Below are positions 53,241-61,966 of a stretch of 64,000 nucleotides of DNA, in pieces. The stretch is from Acidaminococcus intestini DSM 21505. GTDB taxonomy: Bacteria; Bacillota; Negativicutes; Acidaminococcales; Acidaminococcaceae. Positions within the stretch are counted from its first letter, which is position 1; each line of letters begins with the position of its first letter. The position numbers were made by a program, and so were the translations under genes. The notes beneath the pieces are model-generated. The model made no database searches, had not been told where the DNA came from, and was given only the letters and a program-made list of their open reading frames with translations. The DNA lies in contig NZ_AULA01000001.1 of assembly GCF_000425045.1 (NCBI RefSeq), positions 141,386-205,385 of the forward strand, in the 5' to 3' direction.

Positions 53241-54641
53241 TCAATATCTTGCAATGACCTTCCCCGGATTGAGTACATCCAAAGGATCCAAGGCCTTCTT
53301 GATGGCTGTCATCATGAACATCTGCCCAGGGTCCGTCAAACGCTCGAGCTGTCCTACTTTCTTTGCCCCAATTCCATGTTCACCGGAAAGAAGGCCGTCA
53401 TGGGCATAGACATAGGCATAGGCCTTTTCATGGAAGGATGAAAGGGTTTCCTCCCAAGCTTCATCGCTGAGCTCCCCTTTAAGGATATTAAAGTGCAGGT
53501 TCCCATCTCCCGCATGAGCTAAGGTAAAGACGCGGAAAGGATAGGTTGCGGCAAGTTCCGACAGATCCATGATGGCATCTGAAATCTTATCCAACGGAAA
53601 GACAAAATCGTCACTGGTACTGACGCGGCTTAGGATTCTCGTCGCTTCAAGACAATTTTTGCGGATTGTCCACACCCGGTCATCAGCAAGGGACACTTCC
53701 ACGGCACCATGCGCCTGAGCCAGCTCATCGACCTTTATGAGCTTTTTATCCATCTCATCTTCATCAAAGGTTTCGAGGGTCAAAATAACGTAGCAGCCGT
53801 CGTCATAATGACTGAGTCGAATCTTTGAATAGTCGCTGGAAGCCTGCACAAAACCATGATCCATGAATTCAACACTCGTCGGGTCAAGCCCAGCTTTTAA
53901 AAGAATGGGAACAAGGCTCGTGGCCTTCCGTGGATCTGTGAAGACAAGAAGGACGTCCGACCGGTAGGGGGCAATGGGCAGCAGTTTCAGCGTTGCTTTT
54001 GTAATGACGCCAAGGGTCCCTTCGCTCCCAAGAACGAGCTGATCAAGACAGAAACCAGTTGTATTTTTCTTCGTTCGGGCCCCCAGGTGTGCAATCTCGC
54101 CCGTGGGCAGGACCACTTCGATGGCATGGACCTGACTGCGCGTCGTGCCGTAGCGAACGGCCTTATCGCCACCGGCGTTTGTCGCAAGGTTGCCGCCAAT
54201 GAGGCAGCTGTCGGCGCTGCACGGGTCACCGGCATAAAAGAGACCTTCCTTCTTGGCCGCTTCCTGCACATCGAGGGTCCTAGCCCCAGCTTCGACAACC
54301 ATATACATACCATCCGGGTTTACTTCCAAGATGCGGTTCATGCGCTCCATGAGCATGACAATGCCACCGCAGACAGCAATGGCTCCGTCGGAGACGCTGG
54401 TCCCGCCGGAGCGGGGTGTTACGGAAAAATGGCGCTTATTGGCAAGTTTCATGATGGCCGCCACTTCTTCCGTACTTCCTGGCGCTGCAACAGCTTCCGG
54501 CACATGGAAGAACCGGGAATCTGTCTCTTGATCCGTTTGATACGTTTCGAGGGTCTCCGGCGTCGTGAGGACATATTTTTCGCCTACAATGGCTTTTAGT
54601 TCTTCAATTGTACTTTCTGTTAATTTTTCATAGTGCTCCAT
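53241..54641 (-). CDS. FAD-binding 2-hydroxyacid oxidoreductase (GlcD family)
   Basis: A 466-residue flavoprotein. FAD-binding domain with AVAAPGSTEEVAAIMKLAN, VTPRSGGTSVSDGAI and GGNLATNAGGDKAVRYG; C-terminal domain with LAHAGDGNLHFNI and SGEHGIGAKKV, the signature of GlcD/D-lactate dehydrogenase proteins. Substrate is a D-2-hydroxyacid such as D-lactate, glycolate or D-2-hydroxyglutarate. No partner electron-transfer genes adjoin it. Monocistronic; alr is upstream on the same strand, about 100 bases away. Confidence 0.88.
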   Translation of the reverse strand: MEHYEKLTESTIEELKAIVGEKYVLTTPETLETYQTDQETDSRFFHVPEAVAAPGSTEEVAAIMKLANKRHFSVTPRSGGTSVSDGAIAVCGGIVMLMERMNRILEVNPDGMYMVVEAGARTLDVQEAAKKEGLFYAGDPCSADSCLIGGNLATNAGGDKAVRYGTTRSQVHAIEVVLPTGEIAHLGARTKKNTTGFCLDQLVLGSEGTLGVITKATLKLLPIAPYRSDVLLVFTDPRKATSLVPILLKAGLDPTSVEFMDHGFVQASSDYSKIRLSHYDDGCYVILTLETFDEDEMDKKLIKVDELAQAHGAVEVSLADDRVWTIRKNCLEATRILSRVSTSDDFVFPLDKISDAIMDLSELAATYPFRVFTLAHAGDGNLHFNILKGELSDEAWEETLSSFHEKAYAYVYAHDGLLSGEHGIGAKKVGQLERLTDPGQMFMMTAIKKALDPLDVLNPGKVIARY

Positions 54642-54665
54642 ACTGCTTTCCTACCTTCCTGATGC

Positions 54666-54738
54666 AAAAAAGGGCCCGCCTTTCTGCAGAAAAAGAAGCG
54701 GAACCCGTGTGTGAACCTAGTGGGCTTACGCCCTTTTT
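54666..54738 (-). terminator. Possible terminator after alr
   Basis: AAAAAGGGC (54666-54674) pairs with GCCCTTTTT (54730-54738) around a long loop; TTTTTTGC follows on the minus strand. Confidence 0.4.
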
Positions 54739-54739
54739 C

Positions 54740-55885
54740 CTAAAAACGATTGTTTTCGTAATGCTTGATGGTATACGTGTAGGTGTACTTTCTGGGAACG
54801 CGCGTTGACAAAAGACACATGAGCTCATAGGGTATGGTTCCCACCCACTTAGCCAATTGGTCAAGGGAAACACCGCCCGGTCCAAAGATAACCGCTTCAT
54901 CCCCCTTATGGACACCCGGCACATTCGTCACGTCAACCATAAACTGGTCCATACAGATGCGACCCACAACAGGAGCCTTATAACCACGGATCGTAATATA
55001 GCCACGGTTTGACAGGGCGCGGGAATAGCCATCAGCATAGCCCAAGGGAATCGTAGCTACCTTCATGGGTGCTTTCGTCTCGTAGGTACAGCCATAACCG
55101 ATCTTCTCACCGGCTGGAACATCCTTCACAAAGACGACTTCTGCCTTGAGGCTGAGGGCCGGTTTTAGGTCAAGACAGCGTTCTACGTCGTCCGATGGCC
55201 ACAGTCCATAAAGGGTGATGCCCTGACGGACCATGTCACATTCTGTATGCTTCATCTCCGTGATACCAGCGCTGTTATCGATGTGGACCAAGGGAATCTG
55301 GATGCCTCGGTCCTTGATAGCGCGGTCAGCTTCCATGAATTTTCGATATTGGCTTTCAGCAAAACTTTTATCCATTTCATCGGCGCTGGCAAAATGGGAA
55401 AACATCCCTTCAAGCTCCACATGGGGCAGCTTGCTGATGGCCTCAGCAAGATCGGCCGCTTCTTCAGGACGGCAGCCGATCCGGTTCATCCCCGTATCGA
55501 CAGCCAGGTGGACCTTGGCCACCTTGTTTTCCTGCAGGGCTGCTGCCGAAAGCTCCTGGGCCACGGCAAGATCATAGACCGTTTGGGTGATGTTATAGTC
55601 CACAAGGGCCTTTTCATGTTCTTCCGTCATGGTCCCCAAAATGAGGATAGGCGCCATGATACCAGCTTCGCGAAGCTCCAGGGCTTCCTGTGTCATGGAC
55701 ACCGCCAGATAATTGACGCCTGCCGCCAGGGCTGCCGTTGCAACGGGCACGGCTCCGTGGCCATAGGCATCAGCTTTGACAACCGCGCAGATTTTTGTCC
55801 CCGGTTTGAGGACTTTGCGCGTGACCTGTACGTTATGGGCAATGGCCGACAGATCGACTTCGGCCCAAACATTCCTCGCTCTCAT
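54740..55885 (-). CDS. alr: Alanine racemase
   Basis: A 381-residue PLP enzyme. The PLP lysine is in ICAVVKADAYGHGAVPVA (about residue 39) and the opposing tyrosine in GYGCTYETKAPMKV; RVGRICMDQFMVDVT-type substrate segment reads PVVGRICMDQFMVDVTNVPG. It makes D-alanine for peptidoglycan. Full length with a normal start. Confidence 0.95.
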   Translation of the reverse strand: MRARNVWAEVDLSAIAHNVQVTRKVLKPGTKICAVVKADAYGHGAVPVATAALAAGVNYLAVSMTQEALELREAGIMAPILILGTMTEEHEKALVDYNITQTVYDLAVAQELSAAALQENKVAKVHLAVDTGMNRIGCRPEEAADLAEAISKLPHVELEGMFSHFASADEMDKSFAESQYRKFMEADRAIKDRGIQIPLVHIDNSAGITEMKHTECDMVRQGITLYGLWPSDDVERCLDLKPALSLKAEVVFVKDVPAGEKIGYGCTYETKAPMKVATIPLGYADGYSRALSNRGYITIRGYKAPVVGRICMDQFMVDVTNVPGVHKGDEAVIFGPGGVSLDQLAKWVGTIPYELMCLLSTRVPRKYTYTYTIKHYENNRF

Positions 55886-56091
55886 AAAACGCCACCGTTT
55901 CCTTAAAATTTACGGGAATTGTTCCCCGGCCCTTTTTTAGAAAAGGGCTATACGCCTTTATCATACTCTTTCCCTTTTTGTTTGGCAACGAAAATTCCAA
56001 GGGGGCCTTGCTTCTTTCAGGTCTATTCAAGATGACTTTGTAACAGATTGTACAAGATATCCTTTTCCTACGGAATTTCTCCCCTTGCTCC

Positions 56092-56120
56092 TTGACGGAC
56101 CTTTCCATGCATGCTAAAAT
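56092..56120 (+). promoter_or_regulatory. Promoter of the metA T-box unit
   Basis: TTGACG (56092-56097), 17-base spacer, TAAAAT (56115-56120), about 50 bases before the T-box stem I. Confidence 0.8.
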
Positions 56121-56159
56121 TTTTTCAATTTCATAGTAAAATGCGATGAAAGGAAGAGT

Positions 56160-56405
56160 ACTTTTTATTGTCTGGTTCCAGAGAACTCCCGCACCGGTGA
56201 AAGGGAGTGCAGATGAGAAAAGGAAGATGGTCCTGGAGCTGATTGGCTGAAATCACAGTAGGCCGTACGGGTGTGCCCGTTATTGCACTGGGGAATCCGG
56301 CTTTGGCCGCGTTTCCAAGAGACCTTGCCCAAGGGCAAGGTAAAGCTGGGTGGTACCACGATGCTTTCGTCCCTGCAGGGAGGAAGGCTTTTTTTATTGC
56401 AGGAA
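56160..56405 (+). promoter_or_regulatory. T-box riboswitch, methionine-type
   Basis: The T-box sequence GGGTGGTACCACG is at 56348-56360. Upstream are the stem I region (CCAGAGAAC..., CCTGGAGCTG, GGCTGAA) and the conserved AGTAG of stem III with GGGTGTGCCCGTTA. Downstream GCTTTCGTCCC pairs with GGGAGGAAGGC and seven Ts follow (56399-56405), the terminator. ATG occurs in the probable specifier region, fitting tRNA-Met and the downstream metA. Uncharged tRNA would favour the antiterminator. Confidence 0.92.
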
Positions 56406-56418
56406 AGGAGTTTTTGTC

Positions 56419-57342
56419 ATGCCCATTAAAATTGACGGCGGCCTGTCCGCTGTAAACCGTCTCCGTGAAGAAGGAATCGTCACCATTGGAAAAGACCGTG
56501 CCATGACGCAGGATATCCGGCCCTTGAAGATCCTGATTCTTAACCTCATGCCCCTTAAAAAGCCGACGGAACTGCAGCTCCTGCGCCTATTGGGCAACTC
56601 CCCTATCCAAATCGAGATTGATTTCTGCCGCCCTGTGTCCCGCGTCAGTACGCACACGGATAATTCCTATTTAGACCGAGTCTATCTTGAATGGAATGAC
56701 ATCAAGGACCGCTATTATGATGGCTTCATCATCACCGGCGCACCAGTCGAAAAGATTGACTTTGAAGATGTTGAATACTGGCCTGAACTTGTCCAGTACT
56801 TTGAGTGGGCCCGGAGCCATGTCTTTTCTGTTCTCCACTATTGTTGGGGCGCCCAAGCTGGGTTATACTATTACTACAATATACCAAAGATCATGCTCCC
56901 CAAAAAGCTCTACGGCATCTATCCCTATGGACTTACGACAAACTTCCATCCGCTCCTGCGCGGCTTTGATGACCGCTACTTCATTCCCCAATCGCGTTAT
57001 ACCCGTGTCGATGACAATAAGATCGACGCTGACCCGCGCCTTGAAGTGTTGAGCCGCAGCGCCGAAAACGGCATCAACATCTGCAGTACGAGCGACATGC
57101 GCCATATCTTTGTCATGGGCCATTTTGAATATGACCGAAATTCCCTGCAGGATGAATTCATCCGTGACAAAAACAAGGGCCTTGACCCGGAGCAGCCGAA
57201 ATTTTACTATCCCGACAATGACAGCAGTGAGCAGCCCTGCTTCAAGTGGTGCAGCTATGCTCACCTGTTTTACACCAATTGGGTCAATATGGTCTATCAG
57301 GAAACGCCCTATGACCTGCTGCAGCTGACCCGGAAAGAATAG
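56419..57342 (+). CDS. metA: Homoserine O-acyltransferase MetA (predicted acetyl-CoA type)
   Basis: 307 residues. Catalytic cysteine is Cys142 in LHYCWGAQAGLYYYY and the catalytic histidine/glutamate are in MGHFEYD. Residue 111 is Glu (GAPVEKIDFEDVEYW); work on Bacillus MetA showed that Glu here gives acetyl-CoA preference and Gly succinyl-CoA, so this should be an O-acetyltransferase. It starts methionine synthesis from homoserine. ATG 56419 follows AAAGGAG. Controlled by the T-box upstream; tadA follows at 10 bases. Confidence 0.94.
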   Translation: MPIKIDGGLSAVNRLREEGIVTIGKDRAMTQDIRPLKILILNLMPLKKPTELQLLRLLGNSPIQIEIDFCRPVSRVSTHTDNSYLDRVYLEWNDIKDRYYDGFIITGAPVEKIDFEDVEYWPELVQYFEWARSHVFSVLHYCWGAQAGLYYYYNIPKIMLPKKLYGIYPYGLTTNFHPLLRGFDDRYFIPQSRYTRVDDNKIDADPRLEVLSRSAENGINICSTSDMRHIFVMGHFEYDRNSLQDEFIRDKNKGLDPEQPKFYYPDNDSSEQPCFKWCSYAHLFYTNWVNMVYQETPYDLLQLTRKE

Positions 57343-57352
57343 GAATCCTACC

Positions 57353-57814
57353 ATGGAGCTTGCAACAGACGAAGAAAAGATGTATATGGAAGAAGCCCTG
57401 AAGGAAGCAGCCTTGGCCGCTCTTGAAGGGGAAATTCCCGTAGGGGCCATTCTCGTCCAGGATGGACGCGTCATTGCCCGGAACCATAACCGACGGGAAA
57501 GAGCGCATGATGCCACGGCCCATGCAGAAATCCTTGTCATCCGGGAAGCCTGTGAAAAGCTCCGGCGCTGGCGCCTAGCTGACTCCACCCTTTATGTGAC
57601 CATGGAACCCTGCCCCATGTGCGCCGGTGCCATCTATAATGCCCGGATCGGACGCGTTGTCTTTGGGGCGAGCGACAGCGTAGCCGGAGCCTGTGGGAGC
57701 CTCTTCCAGATTCCCCTCCACCCCAGTCTCCATGCAAATACCATCATCAAAGCCGGTATCGAAGCAGAGCGCTGTAAAAAAATTTTGCAGGAATTTTTTA
57801 CACGGCGCCGTTAA
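57353..57814 (+). CDS. tadA: tRNA-specific adenosine deaminase TadA
   Basis: A 153-residue zinc deaminase. HAEILVIREAC has the zinc histidine and catalytic glutamate; PCPMCAGAIYNARIGRVVFG has the two zinc cysteines. It makes inosine-34 in tRNA-Arg(ACG). It is only 10 bases after metA, so it should partly share the methionine T-box control. Its last codons contain the -35 box of the next tRNA. Confidence 0.94.
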   Translation: MELATDEEKMYMEEALKEAALAALEGEIPVGAILVQDGRVIARNHNRRERAHDATAHAEILVIREACEKLRRWRLADSTLYVTMEPCPMCAGAIYNARIGRVVFGASDSVAGACGSLFQIPLHPSLHANTIIKAGIEAERCKKILQEFFTRRR

Positions 57815-57825
57815 TATGATATAAT
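57797..57825 (+). promoter_or_regulatory. tRNA-Ser promoter overlapping the end of tadA
   Basis: TTTACA (57797-57802), 17-base spacer, TATAAT (57820-57825). Confidence 0.82.
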
Positions 57826-57837
57826 AGCCTAGTCTGC

Positions 57838-57925
57838 GGATGGGTGTCCGAGTGGTCGAAGGTGCTTGACTCGAAATCAAGTATACCGCAAGGTATCGTG
57901 GGTTCGAATCCCACCCCATCCGCCA
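57838..57925 (+). tRNA. tRNA-Ser (anticodon CGA)
   Basis: An 88-base class II tRNA: acceptor GGATGGG/CCCATCC, anticodon stem-loop CTTGACTCGAAATCAAG with anticodon CGA (codon UCG), long variable arm, T arm GTGGGTTCGAATCCCAC, CCA encoded. Confidence 0.97.
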
Positions 57926-57942
57926 TTATTATAAGTCACATC

Positions 57943-57980
57943 AACCCCCACCATGGGTCACGCCATGGTGGGGGTTTCTT
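57943..57980 (+). terminator. Terminator of tRNA-Ser (CGA)
   Basis: AACCCCCACCATGG pairs with CCATGGTGGGGGTT, followed by TCTTATTT. Confidence 0.85.
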
Positions 57981-58045
57981 ATTTGGTAAAAAAGTCCAGA
58001 AGCCTGCCTCCTGCTGATTCAAAATACCGTCCATGCCAGTTGTCC

Positions 58046-58930
58046 CTATTCCTCCTGATTTTTGTCACGCTCTTTAAAAACAGTAAATAAGGCTTTTGCA
58101 CTGGCTGAAATATAGGCATCCTTACGAAGTACAAGTTCAAGCGTGGAAACAAGGCCCTTTTCCGCAATCACCCGACGCGTCAGATGGGGATAGCCGCGAA
58201 GGGCCTCCAAGGGTGTCACGCTGATTCCCAGTCCATAATCAGCCATCATAAGGCAAGTACGAAGGTCGTCTGCAACACCAACAATTTGCGGCTGCCTTCC
58301 AGCGTGAGAAAAAAGATCACGGATCCTTGCTTCCCAGCGTTTATAAAGGATCAGAGGACACGCTGCAAGGTCTTTCATGATGAGCTTCCTATGCGAAGGA
58401 ATCTCACTGAAAAACGCTCGTTTGCCGGAAGCCATCATCGGATCCTGGCGAAGGGGAAGACGCTCAACATGCTTAAAAGTTTCCGGAGTCCGAACAAAAG
58501 CAGCTTCCAGCTCATTTCGAGCCAGTTTTTCTTCCAGTTCAAGCGTGTTGCCTTCTACGATTCGCAGCCGGACAAGGGGATATTGCCTGTGAAAAGCATC
58601 AAGCCCTTCATAGACTTCCTTCACGTGGGCGGAAGAGATACAACCAAGATGCACGGTCCCAGTTCCGCCTCGGCCCATATCGCGGATTTCTTCCAAGGCT
58701 TGCCGTTCTATATCTGTCATTTCCAGTGCATACTGGTAGAACCGGCGTCCGGCCGGTGTCAGCGTGATCTGGCGCGCACCGCGTATAAACAACTCCGTTC
58801 CTACCTCTTCTTCCAGCAGCTTGATTTGGGTAGACAGGGGTGGCTGAGAAAGATTCAGTTTCCTGGCTGCTGCTGAAATCGTACCTTCTTCAACGACAGC
58901 GATGTAATAGCGCAGTTGATATATATTCAT
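58046..58930 (-). CDS. LysR-type transcriptional regulator
   Basis: About 294 residues. Winged HTH at 1-65 (QLRYYIAVVEEGTISAAARK, LNLSQPPLSTQIKLLEEEVG), then a two-lobe ligand-binding domain (about 90-294). It starts at ATG 58930 after TGAGGT and is divergent from the second chromate transporter pair, 147 bases away, so it probably controls that pair in response to an unknown ligand. Confidence 0.9.
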   Translation of the reverse strand: MNIYQLRYYIAVVEEGTISAAARKLNLSQPPLSTQIKLLEEEVGTELFIRGARQITLTPAGRRFYQYALEMTDIERQALEEIRDMGRGGTGTVHLGCISSAHVKEVYEGLDAFHRQYPLVRLRIVEGNTLELEEKLARNELEAAFVRTPETFKHVERLPLRQDPMMASGKRAFFSEIPSHRKLIMKDLAACPLILYKRWEARIRDLFSHAGRQPQIVGVADDLRTCLMMADYGLGISVTPLEALRGYPHLTRRVIAEKGLVSTLELVLRKDAYISASAKALFTVFKERDKNQEE

Positions 58931-59077
58931 ATCATATACCTCATTATAAGACAAATATTATTCATATAGTTAATTCTATGATACGCTATGGTGCAGAAAA
59001 AGAAAACCGCCAAAATCCCGTAAACGGTACCTAGATGCGCCTAAGGGGACGAAAGCAGCCTAAAGGAGGAAGCTAAA

Positions 59078-59701
59078 ATGGATGGAATGAAAAAGTGTTG
59101 GAAGCTTTTCTGGGTATTTGCTCAAATCGGGATCACCACATTCGGCGGCGGTTATGCCATGCTGTCGATTCTGCAGCGGGAAGTGGTGGAAAAGCGCCAC
59201 TGGGCAACGGAAGAGGAACTCATGGATGACTATGCCATTGGGCAGTGTACGCCCGGCGTCATTGCCATCAATACGGCTACCTTTATTGGCTACAAGCTGT
59301 ACGGAATCACAGGCGGCATCATTGCTACACTGGGAGTTATCTTTCCTTCCCTTTTGATTATTACGTCCATTGCCGCCTTTCTTTTGAATTTTGCTGACCT
59401 TGCTATTGTAAAACATGCCTTTGACGGGATCCGCGCCTGCGTCACCGTCCTGATTTTTGATGCGGTCATCAAATTAGGGAAAAAAGCCCTCATTGACAAG
59501 ACCAGCTGGCTGTTATTTTTCATCGTCCTTGTCTTATCTCTCTTGACAAGCATCCCAACTGTCATGCTGATTGTTCTTTCCGGCATAGCAGGCTGTCTCT
59601 TTTCCTCAAAGTCTGCCTCTATTAAGACAATGAGCAAGGAAGAAGATCCACAAGACCACGCTGAAAACTACGCAAAGGAGGACGAATCATGGAAACACTG
59701 A
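59078..59701 (+). CDS. Chromate transporter family protein, N-terminal-type half
   Basis: 207 residues, six helices, with FGGGYAMLSILQREVVEKRH and YAIGQCTPGVIAINTATFIG as in the paralogue at 43421. A charged tail of about 25 residues follows the last helix. It overlaps the next gene by 13 bases. AAAGGAGG precedes its ATG. Probably a heterodimer with the next product. Confidence 0.87.
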   Translation: MDGMKKCWKLFWVFAQIGITTFGGGYAMLSILQREVVEKRHWATEEELMDDYAIGQCTPGVIAINTATFIGYKLYGITGGIIATLGVIFPSLLIITSIAAFLLNFADLAIVKHAFDGIRACVTVLIFDAVIKLGKKALIDKTSWLLFFIVLVLSLLTSIPTVMLIVLSGIAGCLFSSKSASIKTMSKEEDPQDHAENYAKEDESWKH

Positions 59702-60264
59702 TTCTTTACGGCCAACTATTTTGGCAATTTTTCAAAACCGGGTTATTTGCCGTTGGCGGCGGGCTCGCGACACTGCCTTTTCTTCAGGAGATGAGCCGTC
59801 TGACCCATTGGTTTACTACGACCGACATTGCCGATATGGTTGCCGTCTCTGAATCGACGCCGGGGCCCCTGGGCGTCAACATGGCGACCTATGTCGGCTT
59901 CAAAACGGCGGGATTTGCAGGCGGTGCCATCGCCACCTTAGGACTCATTGCCCCGTCCATCATCATCATCCTCATCATTGCACGGATGCTCCGTAGATTT
60001 CAATCCTCAGCCATCGTCAGCCAGATCTTTTCCGGCCTCCGCCCTGCGTCAGCGGCCCTCATCATGGCTGCAGGCCTGAGTGTCGCACAGATTGCCCTCT
60101 TCCAGGTAAATACCTGGAAAGTTACGGGAAACCTGGCCGACCTCTTTAAAGTTAAAATGATGATACTGACAGCCTTCATCTGGTTTTGCTATCGCAAGTG
60201 GCAGCTCCATCCCATCATCTACATTGCCTTTTCTGCTGCCGTCGGCATCCTTTTGGAACACTAA
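59689..60264 (+). CDS. Chromate transporter family protein, C-terminal-type half
   Basis: 191 residues with KTGLFAVGGGLATLPFLQEM and VAVSESTPGPLGVNMATYVG, equivalent to the paralogue at 42849. Together the two halves make one CHR transporter. Substrate in this anaerobe unknown. Confidence 0.87.
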   Translation: METLILYGQLFWQFFKTGLFAVGGGLATLPFLQEMSRLTHWFTTTDIADMVAVSESTPGPLGVNMATYVGFKTAGFAGGAIATLGLIAPSIIIILIIARMLRRFQSSAIVSQIFSGLRPASAALIMAAGLSVAQIALFQVNTWKVTGNLADLFKVKMMILTAFIWFCYRKWQLHPIIYIAFSAAVGILLEH

Positions 60265-60301
60265 AAAATGGCCCCGAACCTAGCGGATTCGAGGCCATTT
60301 T
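60265..60301 (+). terminator. Terminator of the second chromate transporter pair
   Basis: AAAATGGCC and GGCCATTTT pair, with CGAA/TTCG inside. Confidence 0.75.
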
Positions 60302-60419
60302 GCACTTTTAGGAAGATCATCTGTTCGGAGCTAAATAAAGCCCTGCAACTAGCTTCCAGCTAGAGACGCGCCTTAAGGAAATGCCGAACTTTAAGAAGCG
60401 CCTCGTTTCAAAGGCCGCC

Positions 60420-61175
60420 TTACGTCCGATCAAGGATCCTGCCATCGGTCGAAATCGTTACGACAGACCAAGGAATCATCTTGCCGCTATCCTGAAGGGC
60501 TTTGACGGCAGCATGTTCCAGACCGCCGCAGCAAGGGACTTCCATGCGGACCACGGTCACGCTCTTGATATCATTTGAAGCAAAAATCGCACCTAATTTT
60601 TCCGAATAGTCGACGGCATCAAGTTTCGGGCAGCCCACGATGGTAATATGACCTTTGATGAATTCTTCGTGGAAATTTGCATACGCATAAGCTGAACAGT
60701 CAGCCGCAATGAGGAGCTTTGCTCCGTCAAAGAACGGAGCCTGGATAGGAACGAGTTTGATCTGCACAGGCCACTGGCGCAGCTGGCTTACAGGAGCTTC
60801 TGCCGGTGCAGCAGGCGCAGCTGCTTTTCCCGCCTGATCCATTATCTTCATACGGGACCCAGGGCAGCCGCCTTTGGGCGCCATCATCTTCACGCGAGAA
60901 CCGGGGCAGATCCCCTGGGGCGGAACCGGTTTTCCTTCAGCCCGCATCTTTGCTTCAACAGCTTCCCGGTCATAAGGCAGAGCTTCCCGTTCTTCAAAAG
61001 TAATGGCATCGGTCGGGCAGTGCGGCAGACAGTCGCCAAGGCCATCACAATAATCATCGCGCAAGAGCTTGGCTTTGCCATTGACCATGCCGATGGCACC
61101 TTCGTGGCAGGCTTTAGCGCAAAGGCCGCAGCCGTTGCATTTATTTTCGTCGATTTTGATGATTCTCCGTTTCAT
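60420..61175 (-). CDS. Ferredoxin-like iron-sulfur protein with CPGSR repeats
   Basis: About 251 residues. First cluster CNGCGLCAKACHEGAI is a normal 4Fe-4S ligand set; the second site YCDGLGDCLPHCPTDAI has widened spacing (C-x5-C-x3-C). Two CPGSR.KMM-type repeats follow (residues about 93-112), then a Pro/Ala linker and a C-terminal domain with IAADCSAYAYANFHEEFI, TIVGCPKLDAVDY and MEVPCCGG, further cysteines. Related proteins in clostridia are linked to nitrosative stress or hydroxylamine reductase; that link is not shown here. Divergent from a Crp/Fnr regulator. ATG 61175 follows GGGGAGG. Confidence 0.8.
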   Translation of the reverse strand: MKRRIIKIDENKCNGCGLCAKACHEGAIGMVNGKAKLLRDDYCDGLGDCLPHCPTDAITFEEREALPYDREAVEAKMRAEGKPVPPQGICPGSRVKMMAPKGGCPGSRMKIMDQAGKAAAPAAPAEAPVSQLRQWPVQIKLVPIQAPFFDGAKLLIAADCSAYAYANFHEEFIKGHITIVGCPKLDAVDYSEKLGAIFASNDIKSVTVVRMEVPCCGGLEHAAVKALQDSGKMIPWSVVTISTDGRILDRT

Positions 61176-61263
61176 GAGTGTTTCCTCCCCTGTATGTAAA
61201 AGATTCATGGTTTCACTTGCTTTTTCGATGGTGTCATTATACGATAGGGGTACAATTAATTAC

Positions 61264-61277
61264 GTTGTTTCAACAAC
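61264..61277. promoter_or_regulatory. Palindrome between the ferredoxin and regulator genes
   Basis: GTTGTT and AACAAC flank two bases, 16 bases before the regulator start. It may be the site of the Crp/Fnr protein, but the two-base spacing differs from the classical TTGAT-N4-ATCAA box. Confidence 0.4.
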
Positions 61278-61292
61278 AAAAGGGGAGAAACC

Positions 61293-61958
61293 ATGGATTT
61301 TGCATTTTTAGCGAAAACACCCTTTTTCCGTACCTTACGTACGGAGGAAATCAAGTCGGCCCTCACCTGTTTGGGCGCAGTGACCCGCCATTTTGAAAAA
61401 GGCAGCTACATTCACCGTGCCGGTGACAAGGTCCACACAGTCAGTCTTATCCTCAAAGGCTGCGTCAACATCGCCTACGATGACATCTGGGGAAACCGGA
61501 CCATCTTGGGACAGGCCCACAGCGGGGAAATCTTTGCCGAAGCCTATGCCTGCATGGATGACGAGCCGCTCCTTATCAGCGTGGAAGTAGCAGAAGATAC
61601 GGAAGTCCTTATGATGGATATGCACAAGATACTGACCATCTGTCCCTCAAACTGCAGTCATCATCATAAGCTTGTAGAAAACCTCCTGACCATCTTGGCC
61701 CGCAAAAACTTGGGCCTATCCCGGCGTATGGTCTATACAGCATCAAAATCGATCCGCGGCCGTGTCCTGTCCTATCTGTCCTTTCTCGCTGACAAACAAG
61801 GAAAAAAGCAGGTTTCCATCCCCTTTGACCGTCAGGAAATGGCGGATTACCTCGGCGTCGACCGTTCTGCTCTCTCAGCGGAACTGAGCCGCATGCAAAA
61901 AGACGGACTTATTGCCTACAAAAAGAACCATTTCACCCTTTTCACCGATGAACTTTGA
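61293..61958 (+). CDS. Crp/Fnr family transcriptional regulator
   Basis: A 221-residue regulator. N-terminal cyclic-nucleotide-type sensor barrel (FEKGSYIHRAGDKVHTVSLI), a helix with ILTICPSNCSHHHK (Cys-x3-Cys plus His, possible metal or cluster site), and HTH with FDRQEMADYLGVDRSALSAE. Divergent from the ferredoxin-like gene 118 bases away, so that gene is the likely target. The ligand is unknown. AGGGGAG lies before the ATG. Confidence 0.9.
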   Translation: MDFAFLAKTPFFRTLRTEEIKSALTCLGAVTRHFEKGSYIHRAGDKVHTVSLILKGCVNIAYDDIWGNRTILGQAHSGEIFAEAYACMDDEPLLISVEVAEDTEVLMMDMHKILTICPSNCSHHHKLVENLLTILARKNLGLSRRMVYTASKSIRGRVLSYLSFLADKQGKKQVSIPFDRQEMADYLGVDRSALSAELSRMQKDGLIAYKKNHFTLFTDEL

Positions 61959-61966
61959 AGTAAAAA

